This document shows positions 1 through 8,051 of a stretch of DNA of 64,000 bases, piece after piece (the stretch's first letter is position 1; each line of letters starts with the position of its first letter). The stretch covers positions 54,152-118,151 of the forward strand of contig JAGVTU010000027.1 of NCBI GenBank assembly GCA_019136655.1, read 5' to 3'. Made by a program: the position numbers and the translations under genes. A model generated the notes under the pieces. That model ran no database searches and was not told the DNA's origin. It was given only the letters and a program-made list of their open reading frames with translations. This DNA comes from Bacteroidota bacterium. GTDB lineage: Bacteria; Bacteroidota; Bacteroidia; AKYH767-A; OLB10.

Positions 1-49
1 TTGGAATACCCATTCCACGTATCGAGTTAATTTAACTTTCAAAATCTGA

Positions 50-628
50 CTAATCAAAGTCTTCTCGTATATCTTCTATTTTGTTTTTAATCTTTCTTAA
101 CCCAAAAGCTAAAACAATTTGCACCATTCCAAACATCAACAGACCCATTCCTATCCAATATATTATTGCAACACTTGTTATTATAGGATTCCATAACAGA
201 ATGAGCGAAGTGATAACTCCCAAAATTCCAAAAGTTAACACCCATCCCCAGTTTTTTACATGATATTTCTTAAGATCAATTGAGTTGGTTATCTCCATGA
301 TAGAGCGAAACAGCAACCAGAAACCAATATAATAACACAAAACCAATCCGGTTACTCCGGGAAGCAATGACAGATGCAATCCCAGTATAAGTGTAATAAT
401 TCCTCCTGTTAAATACCAGCCCCAGTTTTTGAGATTTTTTCGGTTTGAAACACTATATGCAATTTCCGAAATACCACCTATCACAAATCCAAAACTGATA
501 ACCCATGCCAGCGCTAAAAAAGAAGTAAGGGGTGTAAAGAAAACCCAGATACTAAGAAGGATAAACATAATTCCGGTAATCAATAACAGATACCAGTAAT
601 TTAAACGATTTTCGATTTTACTTTTCAT
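50..628 (-). CDS. HdeD-like (DUF308) membrane protein
   Basis: This 192-residue protein is almost entirely hydrophobic, with about six predicted membrane segments in three related pairs (around residues 15-60, 70-110 and 125-175). Each pair is preceded by an NWGW-type turn (NWGWYL near 68, NWGWVL near 126). This layout and length fit the DUF308/HdeD family of inner-membrane proteins; HdeD is linked to acid stress in enterobacteria, but the function in Bacteroidota is unknown. The C-terminus is charged (KIKNKIEDIREDFD) and should lie in the cytoplasm. It is monocistronic. The family call is confident; a function cannot be assigned. Confidence 0.8.
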   Translation of the reverse strand: MKSKIENRLNYWYLLLITGIMFILLSIWVFFTPLTSFLALAWVISFGFVIGGISEIAYSVSNRKNLKNWGWYLTGGIITLILGLHLSLLPGVTGLVLCYYIGFWLLFRSIMEITNSIDLKKYHVKNWGWVLTFGILGVITSLILLWNPIITSVAIIYWIGMGLLMFGMVQIVLAFGLRKIKNKIEDIREDFD

Positions 629-737
629 TTTCTTTAGTGTTAAATTTTTATAATGAATAATATTTATAGAAGCTAAATGTCTTAGGAATTATTGATTTAA
701 GTTTAATGGTTTTTTGATTTGTATTTTTTCTGAAAGA

Positions 738-764
738 AAGCTGCCTCAACAGAGGAGGCAGCTT
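738..764 (-). terminator. Hairpin downstream of the barrel protein gene
   Basis: A perfect 10-bp inverted repeat (AAGCTGCCTC / GAGGCAGCTT) with a 7-nt loop lies 30 bp after the stop of the minus-strand barrel gene. The T tract on the minus side is short and interrupted, so it may be a weak or bidirectional terminator. Confidence 0.6.
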
Positions 765-794
765 CTCGTCAACCCCTCTACCCTTATCAAATCA

Positions 795-1448
795 CTAAAA
801 TTTATATTTCAACCCTACCTGCACACCGGTTGTCATATTATGCGTGTCTGCTCTGCCTGAAATGAAGCCGGAATAATCCTCATTCTCTGCATTCGTAATG
901 TCATAATCAAAGTGCAAACCTGTTTGCAGGAAAATGTTTTGAGATAATTTGAATTGTACACCGGCATTAACCATAGCACCTAAGGTTACATCCTCAAATC
1001 TGTCTTTGTTATCCACTGATCCGCTACTCTCATCATCAGAAAATTCAGCTTTGGTAAGTATGCTTACCTGTGGTCCAATTTTTCCGAAAAAAGATACCGG
1101 CTTTGATGCATCTGTATTGTACGAAAAATAAAATGGCATTTTCACATACTCAAGTTCCTGATTTACTTCCAGACCTGACACTTCCCATTTTTCGCCCTGA
1201 AGCGAATAAAGTACATCCAGACCTATTCCGATATTATCGGTAAAGTTGTAACCTGCACCTATTCCAAAGTTTGAATTGAAGGTGGCTTTCTTTTCAATAG
1301 CGCTGTTGTCATTATCATCACTATTTTGCAGGAAGCTGAACTGAGGGGTTGCTTTCACACTTACTGAAAACCCCTGTTGTGCCATTGTGGTTGAAACGCT
1401 TCCTGAAATCATTGCAACAACCATTGCACTCATTAAAATCTTTCTCAT
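795..1448 (-). CDS. Outer-membrane beta-barrel protein (porin-like)
   Basis: This 217-residue protein starts with a clear Sec signal peptide (residues 1-23, ending TTMAQQ). The rest is made of alternating amphipathic strands, such as FGIGAGYNFTDNIGIGLDVLYSL, and it ends in a strand with a C-terminal phenylalanine (GVQVGLKYKF), the usual signature of barrels assembled by BamA. It fits the outer-membrane beta-barrel/PorT-like families common in Bacteroidota. A perfect TAnnTTTG element lies upstream (1517-1524) and a hairpin downstream. The family is likely; the ligand or role is unknown. Confidence 0.8.
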   Translation of the reverse strand: MRKILMSAMVVAMISGSVSTTMAQQGFSVSVKATPQFSFLQNSDDNDNSAIEKKATFNSNFGIGAGYNFTDNIGIGLDVLYSLQGEKWEVSGLEVNQELEYVKMPFYFSYNTDASKPVSFFGKIGPQVSILTKAEFSDDESSGSVDNKDRFEDVTLGAMVNAGVQFKLSQNIFLQTGLHFDYDITNAENEDYSGFISGRADTHNMTTGVQVGLKYKF

Positions 1449-1516
1449 TTTTTTTAATTTATTTTGTTAAACTTTTTTCTGTCAAAACCAGAATGATTGA
1501 TTGGAAATTGACGGGA

Positions 1517-1524
1517 CAAAAGTA
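1517..1524 (-). promoter_or_regulatory. Bacteroidota -7 element for barrel gene
   Basis: TACTTTTG on the minus strand matches TAnnTTTG fully and lies 68 bp before the ATG at 1448. No convincing TTG at the -33 distance was seen. Confidence 0.4.
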
Positions 1525-1645
1525 CCCGCAGCAAACCCCTGAGAGAAGGGCTGGCATTCGGCATTATTGGTTTGAAAGTCGGAATCTGCAGTATATTTTA
1601 TAAAATACCTTGTTGTTTTCCGCTCAAACTTCGGAATTACTTAAC

Positions 1646-2518
1646 TTATAATCGGTTTAACCTGTAGGCCTTAGGAGATACTCCTTCCATACGTTTGAAA
1701 AACTTTCCGAAAGAAGACTGATCGCTGAAGTTTAACGCGTCTGAAATTTCAGCAATACTTTTAGAAGTAGTTCTTAATTGAATTTTAGCAGCCTGAACAA
1801 GCAGAGAATCTATTGTTTCACCTGCAGTACGTTTGCTCACTTCCTTAACAGTTTCAGTAAGATGTTTGGAAGTTACAAACAGTGCATCAGCATAATATTT
1901 CAATTCTCTTTGTTCACGAAAATGTTTTTTTGCCAGTGCATAAAACTCTATGGTTAAAATTTCTTTTCTTGTAAATTGCTGATTGTTCTCTAAAGCATAC
2001 CGGGGAGCAAGAGCAGCTAATTCAAGAATGAAAATCATAAAAGTATATTTTACAATCTCCATTTTAAATGGATGATCATTTTCTGATATTCTTGTCTCCA
2101 TTTGGTTAATCAGCTTCACTAAATTCTTCGCTACTGATTTTGGCAATGTCCACACCGGCTTGTGTTTGGTTGAATAATAATCCGTAACCTCCCAGAAACG
2201 ATCAGGTAAATTCAACTGCGAAATGAATTCAGAAGTGTAAGCAACAATTTTCAGAACTGCATCCTTGCTGATGTACACACGCTCTTTTGCAGCATCAGGC
2301 GGAATAATCAGCAAATCTCCCTTCTTAAGATTTATTTTCTTGAGGTTAATCATTGCGCCTGATTCACCCTCTTCAAATAAAACGAAGATGAAAAAATCAT
2401 TGCGTACATTACTTCTGGCTATTAAGTCCTCCAGAATTATTCCTTTTGAAAAATCCAAAGTCAGAGCAAAGAAGTTCTCAGTGTTACTATTTGCTGTTTC
2501 GTTTTTGGAATTTTTCAT
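1646..2518 (-). CDS. AraC-family transcriptional regulator
   Basis: This 290-residue protein has an N-terminal cupin-like sensing domain (roughly 20-110, with the KKGDLLIIPP beta-turn typical of AraC ligand pockets) and a C-terminal double helix-turn-helix (about 190-290). The C-terminus shows the family signature: ISDALNFSDQSSFGKFFKRM followed by GVSPKAYR. It is a DNA-binding regulator of unknown target, and the cupin suggests a small-molecule effector. The gene is monocistronic with its own -7 element at 2559-2566; the nearest divergent gene is far away, so the context does not reveal a target. Confidence 0.88.
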   Translation of the reverse strand: MKNSKNETANSNTENFFALTLDFSKGIILEDLIARSNVRNDFFIFVLFEEGESGAMINLKKINLKKGDLLIIPPDAAKERVYISKDAVLKIVAYTSEFISQLNLPDRFWEVTDYYSTKHKPVWTLPKSVAKNLVKLINQMETRISENDHPFKMEIVKYTFMIFILELAALAPRYALENNQQFTRKEILTIEFYALAKKHFREQRELKYYADALFVTSKHLTETVKEVSKRTAGETIDSLLVQAAKIQLRTTSKSIAEISDALNFSDQSSFGKFFKRMEGVSPKAYRLNRL

Positions 2519-2558
2519 AATGACAACTTTGTATTAATTTAAAAGTGTAAAAAAAATA

Positions 2559-2566
2559 CAAAGGTA
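2559..2566 (-). promoter_or_regulatory. Bacteroidota -7 element for AraC regulator
   Basis: TACCTTTG on the minus strand is a full TAnnTTTG match 40 bp before the ATG at 2518. A possible -33 TTG lies at 2583-2585, with a 16-nt spacer slightly shorter than usual. Confidence 0.45.
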
Positions 2567-2863
2567 CAATACAACTTGAGTACAATTATTCAATAATAGT
2601 TTCAAGTATGTCTGCTTATAATTTAAGTCTCCTTCAGCCTTTTTGTAAAATCAACAAATGCAGGACGGAAGTCTGCAAACATAGGCATTACACTCAATTT
2701 ATAGTCAACCACTGTTCAAATCATTTATAACAGGGATACAAATATTTTACTGAAGATAATATTTGAATTTACTTCTCAGCTCATCAGTGAAAACACAAAA
2801 CTCACTGAACGATTTGTGAAACCTTGAAAGGTTAGTGTTGAAGAATACACTTAAGAAAAACTT
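2567..2863. other. Intergenic stretch without recognised gene
   Basis: It is AT-rich, with no open frame of useful length. The only structure noted is a weak 6-bp inverted repeat (CAGTGA at 2785-2790 and TCACTG at 2802-2807) near the end of the lysozyme gene. Confidence 0.5.
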
Positions 2864-3670
2864 TCAGCGAATAAGAATTTTTACAAAATCTTTTTTACTG
2901 CCGTTGAATACATTGGCATCATAGGTTCCGGGTGAATTGATGATTCCTGCACGGTCGGAGTGTTGCCAGAACAACCATTGTATGGATTTCTCCACCTTGA
3001 GTTCCTCCTCGTAGTAGTGTGCAATCCAAAAATAATAGTCCGGAAAATCATCAGCCAGATAGTCTTCAATAAAACTGATGTTGGAGTAAAGAATAGGTTT
3101 AACTTTATATTCTTTTTCGATGATGGCAATAAACACTTTTAGTTTTTTCACCAGTTCTTTTCGTGTAAGTCTTCCTTTTTCTTCCACATCAATCACCGGA
3201 GGCAAATCACCTTTGGAAAGGTTGACACTTGAAATAAAATTTTTTGCCTGAAGTGTAGCATCAAGTGATGGCAAAAAATAATGATAAGCGCCTCGGGTGA
3301 TTTTGTTTTTTCGTGCAGCATCCCAGTTGTCTCTGAACATGGGGTCTTCGAGTAAAACACCTTCGGTAGCTTTAATAAATGCAAATGAAAACCGAATGGT
3401 ATCGCCATCTCTGTTCAATGTTTTCAGGCTGCTCCAGTTGATGTCGGGTTGCCATCGTGATACGTCAATACCATGAACTGTGTAACCGGCAGGATAATCA
3501 ATCTTACTGAACTTACCTGATTCTTTATAAAATATTCTTTTCTGAAAACGCCATGCTTTATAACCATAACGAATGACCTGTTTCTGATAAACTATTAATA
3601 CGACAGGCAATAATATGGCTATTGCAAGAATCCATATCCTTCGCGAACTAAAAGCCTTTCTTTTTGCCAT
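2864..3670 (-). CDS. GH25 lysozyme, membrane-anchored
   Basis: This 268-residue protein begins with a short basic stretch and one transmembrane anchor (about 11-28), so the catalytic domain should face the periplasm. The GH25 muramidase domain runs from about 65 to the end and shows the family blocks in order: VHGIDVSRWQPDI with the catalytic-site Asp, FAFIKATEG, GAYHYF, PPVIDVE (the acidic catalytic pair) and YSNISFIE. GH25 enzymes hydrolyse the MurNAc-GlcNAc bond of peptidoglycan. A housekeeping cell-wall remodelling role is inferred; a prophage endolysin is unlikely because no phage genes are nearby. Confidence 0.9.
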   Translation of the reverse strand: MAKRKAFSSRRIWILAIAILLPVVLIVYQKQVIRYGYKAWRFQKRIFYKESGKFSKIDYPAGYTVHGIDVSRWQPDINWSSLKTLNRDGDTIRFSFAFIKATEGVLLEDPMFRDNWDAARKNKITRGAYHYFLPSLDATLQAKNFISSVNLSKGDLPPVIDVEEKGRLTRKELVKKLKVFIAIIEKEYKVKPILYSNISFIEDYLADDFPDYYFWIAHYYEEELKVEKSIQWLFWQHSDRAGIINSPGTYDANVFNGSKKDFVKILIR

Positions 3671-3861
3671 AACCGTAAAACGAAGTAACAGAAAAAAATG
3701 TTATCGGTTTATTTGATTGATGATTAAACACTCTAACGATTAATTTTCTTTTTATCAGAAGACAAAAAATTTAACTCTCATTCATGACAGGAATAAATGG
3801 CTTGATTATCTGAAAAGAACAAAAGATAATCCTGAATAAAGAAATTAAAAAGGTGAACTAC

Positions 3862-4548
3862 TTACTCTATCACCTTCACAGTCATCTTCACATCCTGCAG
3901 AGGTCTGTTTTGTGGATTGGTAGCCACGGCAGCAATTTTTTCGAGTACATCCATTCCGGAAATCATTTCACCAAAAACGGTATAGTCCATATCGAGGAAT
4001 GGTGTTCCTCCTTCGGTTTCGTATGTTTTAATTTGTTCAGGTGTATAAGTAATTTTTTTTCTTGCCGCCATCATATTCAGCTCGGCAGCAGTCATAGGTT
4101 TGCCCTCCACAATATAAAACTGGCTTCCTGAAGATGCTTTCTCTGGATTTACCTGATCGCCCAAACGAGCTGCTGCAAGTGCACCTTTTTTATGAATGAG
4201 TTTTGAATTGAATTCTGCCGGAATGGTATAACCGGGACCACCGTTGCCAAGCATCACATCAGGTGCAGCATTTCTTGACTGTGGGTCGCCACCCTGAATC
4301 ATAAAGTCTTTGATGACTCTGTGAAACAGTGTGCCATTATAAAAACCTTCATTCGCCAATTTGATAAAATTATCTCTGTGCTGAGGTGTTTCGTTATAGA
4401 GTTTGAATTTCATTGTACCAAAATCGGTACTGATTTCTACTATAGTTTCTTTGTCAGAACTTTTGGCTTTATCTGCCAAGACGTTACTTTGAGTTTGTGC
4501 CAATGCAGCAAACGGCATTAACAATGCGAGGAAAAGGAACTTTTTCAT
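3862..4548 (-). CDS. Peptidyl-prolyl cis-trans isomerase, cyclophilin type
   Basis: This 228-residue protein has a Sec signal peptide (residues 1-17, ending AALAQT) followed by a cyclophilin domain. Visible motifs include FGTMKFKLYNETPQH, NFIKLANEGFYNGTLFHRVI, FMIQGGDP and SGSQFYIV. The enzyme isomerises prolyl peptide bonds and should act in the periplasm. A lysine-rich insert around residues 155-185 (AARKKITYTPEQIKTYETEG) is typical of Bacteroidota cyclophilins. It has its own promoter at 4580-4587. Confidence 0.92.
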   Translation of the reverse strand: MKKFLFLALLMPFAALAQTQSNVLADKAKSSDKETIVEISTDFGTMKFKLYNETPQHRDNFIKLANEGFYNGTLFHRVIKDFMIQGGDPQSRNAAPDVMLGNGGPGYTIPAEFNSKLIHKKGALAAARLGDQVNPEKASSGSQFYIVEGKPMTAAELNMMAARKKITYTPEQIKTYETEGGTPFLDMDYTVFGEMISGMDVLEKIAAVATNPQNRPLQDVKMTVKVIE

Positions 4549-4579
4549 ATTTATTTTTATCTATTTTTGAAGTGTAAAA

Positions 4580-4587
4580 CAAATTTA
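4580..4587 (-). promoter_or_regulatory. Bacteroidota -7 element for cyclophilin
   Basis: TAAATTTG on the minus strand is a full TAnnTTTG match 31 bp before the ATG at 4548. The nearest TTG upstream is at 4612-4614, a 24-nt spacer. Confidence 0.42.
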
Positions 4588-4635
4588 GGGAATTCACCGT
4601 AAAACAGCATACAAGAATAATAAAATACCATTCAC

Positions 4636-4998
4636 ATGAAAAGTAGCTTTCTGAAAACTCATCTGATGTTAATTGCAGGTCTTATTCTGATAACAGGAAT
4701 GATATCATGCAAAAAAGAAGGCCCCTGCGAGGCTGTGATTACAGTGACTGATTCTGCAGGTGTTGCCGTTAAAGGTGCTACTGTAGTACTACGTCAGGAT
4801 GATGTTATTAACCCCACCACAGGAGCACAGGCCAATGTTCATGCCGAAGGAACAACCGATACCTATGGCAAGGCTACTTTTGAGTTTAAACTGGAAGCGG
4901 TGTTGAATGTGGAAGTTACCAAGGGTGCACTGACAGCCAAAGACTATGTTCGTTTAGAGCAATCCAAAACCGTTTACCGCACGGTTATTCTCAAATAG
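4636..4998 (+). CDS. Small lipoprotein with carboxypeptidase-regulatory-like fold
   Basis: This 120-residue protein begins with a lipoprotein signal; the lipobox is LITGMISC, with the acylated Cys near residue 25. The remainder looks like one beta-sandwich of the carboxypeptidase regulatory/Big type, with ITVTDSAGVAVKGATVVLR near the start and YGKATFEFKLEAVLNVEVTKG later. Such domains act as spacers or binding modules in the envelope. Its 3' end overlaps the convergent gene at 4991-5362 by 8 bp. No specific role can be named. Confidence 0.75.
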   Translation: MKSSFLKTHLMLIAGLILITGMISCKKEGPCEAVITVTDSAGVAVKGATVVLRQDDVINPTTGAQANVHAEGTTDTYGKATFEFKLEAVLNVEVTKGALTAKDYVRLEQSKTVYRTVILK

Positions 4999-5362
4999 GT
5001 TGATTTTCAAGGTTAAACCCCTGAAATTCAAAGTACTGAATCACATTTTTTTTCAGCATTAAGTCCTGATCCTTCAGACTCATCTGAGGGGGATGTTTCA
5101 CTATTTCATACTGAGGCCATCCATCAGCATCCAGGCCTGTAAACTCATAGTATCCTTCATAGCTCAGTAGTCGGCAGGTGGCAATATGCATTAAGTCCTG
5201 TTTTTCGTCTTTGCTGAAGTTGAGAGGCCCTTTGCCCAATTCCTGCACACCAATAAGGAAAATCAGACCCTGCAAATCGGGCTTTTCACCAAATATATCG
5301 TTGAGTTGCCGTAAAAGTTCACCCCACTTATGCTTGATTTTCTGAATATTTGTTTCGTCCAT
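4991..5362 (-). CDS. Conserved hypothetical cytoplasmic protein
   Basis: The ATG at 5362 gives a 123-residue soluble protein starting MDETNIQKIKHKWGELL; longer readings need a TTG start and add an implausible hydrophobic tail. It shows no signal peptide or membrane segment. Recognisable stretches such as LIGVQELGKG and GLDADGWPQYEIV look like a Bacteroidota-specific conserved family, but I do not know a function. It is convergent with, and overlaps by 8 bp, the upstream lipoprotein gene. Confidence 0.65.
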   Translation of the reverse strand: MDETNIQKIKHKWGELLRQLNDIFGEKPDLQGLIFLIGVQELGKGPLNFSKDEKQDLMHIATCRLLSYEGYYEFTGLDADGWPQYEIVKHPPQMSLKDQDLMLKKNVIQYFEFQGFNLENQPI

Positions 5363-5423
5363 AAACAATAAAGTGTTCAAAAGTAGCGCAAACAGACAAT
5401 AAAACGCATGTAGCAAAAACCAC

Positions 5424-5431
5424 TAAATTTG
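5424..5431 (+). promoter_or_regulatory. Bacteroidota -7 element for VWA gene
   Basis: TAAATTTG, a full TAnnTTTG match, ends 28 bp before the ATG at 5460. No clear -33 TTG was seen. Confidence 0.42.
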
Positions 5432-5459
5432 AAAAACCACAGTAAATCCCCCATAAACA

Positions 5460-6599
5460 ATGAACCTCAAAAGATTAAAATCTGTAGTTATAGCTGTAAC
5501 CATAGCTGTAACACTAAACAACCATGCCACTGCCGCAGACAAATCTGCACCTGTTGATGTAGTATTTACGCTTGACCTGAGCGGAAGTACCAACGGACTC
5601 ATTGACGATGTTCGCGATAAAATCTGGGACATGAATAATGAGTTGACCCGTTTGAGCAATGCAGGTACCATCCGTTATGCTGTGGTAGGTTACGGAAGAC
5701 CAAGTTTCGGCAGTAAAAATCAATTTGTAAAAGTGCTGTGTCCGTTAACTACTGATGTAGATTTTCTGGCAGGAGAATTATATAAACTGAATCCTAATAT
5801 CGAAAAAGGTGATCAGCTGATGGGAGCTGCCATCAGAGCCTCTGTTGAATTGCTAAACTGGTCAAAAGAAAAAGGTGCTATAAAAGAAATGTTCATCACC
5901 GGCAACGGTTCAGCTTTTCTAGGTTCTTTTAATCTGCAGGAGTCATGCGAACTTGCAAAAAGTCATGGCATAAGCATACATCCACTCTATTGCACTGCTT
6001 CATTAAGAGCAAGAGATATTGGTGGATGGAATTTTATAGCAGATTTCTTTAATAATAAAACAACTGACATAAAAATTCATAAGCGTTTACCTGTGTTTTC
6101 TACTGTTCAGGATAACAATCGCCTGCGAGAACTGGCAACAGAACTTAGCAAAACCTATATCTACTATGGAAAAAATGGTTTGGCAAACTACAAGACAATG
6201 ATGAGCAATGAAAAAAATGCATTGCGTGCAGGTGCTTCTACTTTTGAAGCGATGATGTATCATAAAATTTCTAATCAGTATCAGGGAAATCAGTCAAACT
6301 GGGATTTGGTTGATTTTATAAAATCACGCAACGGTAATCTTAAAAACGTTGATCCGAAAACTTTACCAGATTCACTAAAAAATATAAATCCTGAACAGTT
6401 GCTCACCAAACTGATTGAGCTTAAAGAAAAAAGAAATTATCTGATAAGTCAACTACGTCAGCTGCTTCCATACAACCGTCAGGATGCAGTGAATGCATTT
6501 TATGCAACTAAAACAGACGAAGGCGCAATGATTTTTGACAGAGTAGTTATGACAACACTACAGTCAAAAATCAGCGGAACAGAATTGGCAGCAAATTAA
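5460..6599 (+). CDS. Secreted von Willebrand factor A domain protein
   Basis: This 379-residue protein has a signal peptide (1-26, ending NHATAA) and then a VWA domain from about 32 to 220. The metal-ion-dependent adhesion motif DxSxS is present as D39-L-S41-G-S43. The C-terminal third is helical and charged (LIELKEKRNYLISQLRQLL) and does not resemble a type IX sorting domain. VWA proteins mediate metal-dependent protein binding, so a periplasmic or surface scaffold role is inferred. It is monocistronic, and the convergent superoxide dismutase gene ends 14 bp away. Confidence 0.82.
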   Translation: MNLKRLKSVVIAVTIAVTLNNHATAADKSAPVDVVFTLDLSGSTNGLIDDVRDKIWDMNNELTRLSNAGTIRYAVVGYGRPSFGSKNQFVKVLCPLTTDVDFLAGELYKLNPNIEKGDQLMGAAIRASVELLNWSKEKGAIKEMFITGNGSAFLGSFNLQESCELAKSHGISIHPLYCTASLRARDIGGWNFIADFFNNKTTDIKIHKRLPVFSTVQDNNRLRELATELSKTYIYYGKNGLANYKTMMSNEKNALRAGASTFEAMMYHKISNQYQGNQSNWDLVDFIKSRNGNLKNVDPKTLPDSLKNINPEQLLTKLIELKEKRNYLISQLRQLLPYNRQDAVNAFYATKTDEGAMIFDRVVMTTLQSKISGTELAAN

Positions 6600-6613
6600 T
6601 TTTCGAAAAAAAA

Positions 6614-7321
6614 TTAAACTGCAAAATTTTTGGCAGCTTCGTTCCAGTTGACCACATTCCACCAGGCATTGATGTAATCAGGTCTTCTGTTTTGGTAATG
6701 CAGATAATAAGCGTGCTCCCAAACATCAAGTCCTAAAACAGGTTTACCTTTCAGTTCACTGATATCCATTAATGGATTGTCCTGATTGGCAGAAGAGCCT
6801 ACTTCGAGTTTACCGTCCTTGTTTACAATGAGCCATGCCCATCCCGATCCAAAACGGCTTTTAGCCGCATCATTGAATTTTGTTTTTAAGTTTTCAAATG
6901 AACCAAAAGAAGCGTTAATGGCTTCTTTCAGTTTACCTGAAGGTTCACCGCTGCCACCCGGAGTAATCAGTTTCCAGAAAAAAGAATGGTTGTAATGCCC
7001 TCCTCCATTATTGCGAATAGCAGCAGAATAATGTGAGCAGTTTTTCAAAAGTTCTTCTAAGGTTTTGTTTTCAATTTTTTCTGCAACAAGTGCTTTGTTT
7101 AAATTGTCAACATACGCTTTGTGATGTTTGGAGTAATGTATCTCCATAGTCAGAGCATCAATATGTGGTTCAAGTGCACCATATTCAAATCCCAGCGGTG
7201 GCAAAGTGAATGCAGGTGTTTCTGCCAATCCGCTTAGCCCTGCTTTGGACTGAATGCTAAACAATGCCAGCGAACCTGCTGCCAATGCACTGTTCTTTAA
7301 AAAAGTTCTTCTGTCGCTCAT
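6614..7321 (-). CDS. Fe/Mn superoxide dismutase with Tat-like signal
   Basis: The ATG at 7321 is preferred over an in-frame start 24 bp upstream because it gives a twin-arginine leader ([20 protein letters not shown]). The 235-residue product then shows a complete Fe/Mn [20 protein letters not shown] in the N-terminal helices, [22 protein letters not shown], and the metal signature [12 protein letters not shown] followed by [11 protein letters not shown]. It dismutates superoxide, probably in the periplasm because of the leader. It lies 10 bp downstream of the biotin carrier gene and is likely co-transcribed with it. Confidence 0.93.
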   Translation of the reverse strand: MSDRRTFLKNSALAAGSLALFSIQSKAGLSGLAETPAFTLPPLGFEYGALEPHIDALTMEIHYSKHHKAYVDNLNKALVAEKIENKTLEELLKNCSHYSAAIRNNGGGHYNHSFFWKLITPGGSGEPSGKLKEAINASFGSFENLKTKFNDAAKSRFGSGWAWLIVNKDGKLEVGSSANQDNPLMDISELKGKPVLGLDVWEHAYYLHYQNRRPDYINAWWNVVNWNEAAKNFAV

Positions 7322-7331
7322 GATTAAATTT

Positions 7332-7832
7332 TTATTCCAGTTCAATTAAAATTTCATTCTTCTCCACTCTTGCTCCTTTTCCTACCTTCACTTTTTTTAC
7401 TACTGCATCGCTCACTGCTTTCAGGTTGTTTTCCATCTTCATAGCTTCAAGCACCAACAGGTTTTCTCCTTTTTTGATTTGCTGTCCTTCTTTAACCAAC
7501 ACATCCAGTACCAAACCTGGCATTGGAGCTTTCAGGTCGTTCACCTTTGCGCTTAACATCTTATCCATGCCGAGTTGCTGTAACAACTCATCATATTTGT
7601 CTTTCAACTCCACTGTATAGTTGTTGCCATTGATTCTTACCCTGAATTTTTTTTCAGCAGGAATAGCCTCAATCAGTTCAACTGTGTACGACTGATGGTT
7701 GACAATTAAATGCAAACGGTTTTCAGACACTTTTACGATGTCGGCACTTTCTTCTTTTTTGCCATGCAGAAAAGTACCGGACTGTTTATTGTATGCCGAT
7801 TTATATTCTTTTCCGTTTATAATAGCTTTCAC
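7332..7832 (-). CDS. Biotin/lipoyl-attachment carrier protein (BCCP-like)
   Basis: This 166-residue protein ends in a biotinyl domain (about 100-166) with the attachment motif EAMKMEN; the modified lysine is K132. The PMPG turn at 103-106 is also typical of carboxylase carriers. The N-terminal half is two small beta-rich segments, as seen in the carrier subunits of acyl-CoA (propionyl/methylcrotonyl) carboxylases. It should carry CO2 between a biotin carboxylase and a carboxyltransferase, but neither partner is in the window. Its promoter lies 18 bp upstream, and superoxide dismutase follows after 10 bp. Confidence 0.88.
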   Translation of the reverse strand: MKAIINGKEYKSAYNKQSGTFLHGKKEESADIVKVSENRLHLIVNHQSYTVELIEAIPAEKKFRVRINGNNYTVELKDKYDELLQQLGMDKMLSAKVNDLKAPMPGLVLDVLVKEGQQIKKGENLLVLEAMKMENNLKAVSDAVVKKVKVGKGARVEKNEILIELE

Positions 7833-7849
7833 CTTTTTTCTCTTTTTTG

Positions 7850-7857
7850 CAAAGATA
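7850..7857 (-). promoter_or_regulatory. Bacteroidota -7 element for BCCP-SOD unit
   Basis: TATCTTTG, a full TAnnTTTG match, lies only 17 bp before the ATG at 7832, implying a very short leader of about 10 nt. Confidence 0.5.
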
Positions 7858-8051
7858 AGATTCTGTCATAATAATACTGAATGATAAACTTCACTGATAC
7901 TCACAACACATTGCATTTCATTATTCTGGTCAACCATTGACCTGTTTGCATAAAGTTATGTCTGTGCCGTTGTTCAAACTATTTACATTCATTTCACTTT
8001 TTATACCATGTTATCTTGCATTTTTGTAATCTTAAATAACGGTTGTTTTAA

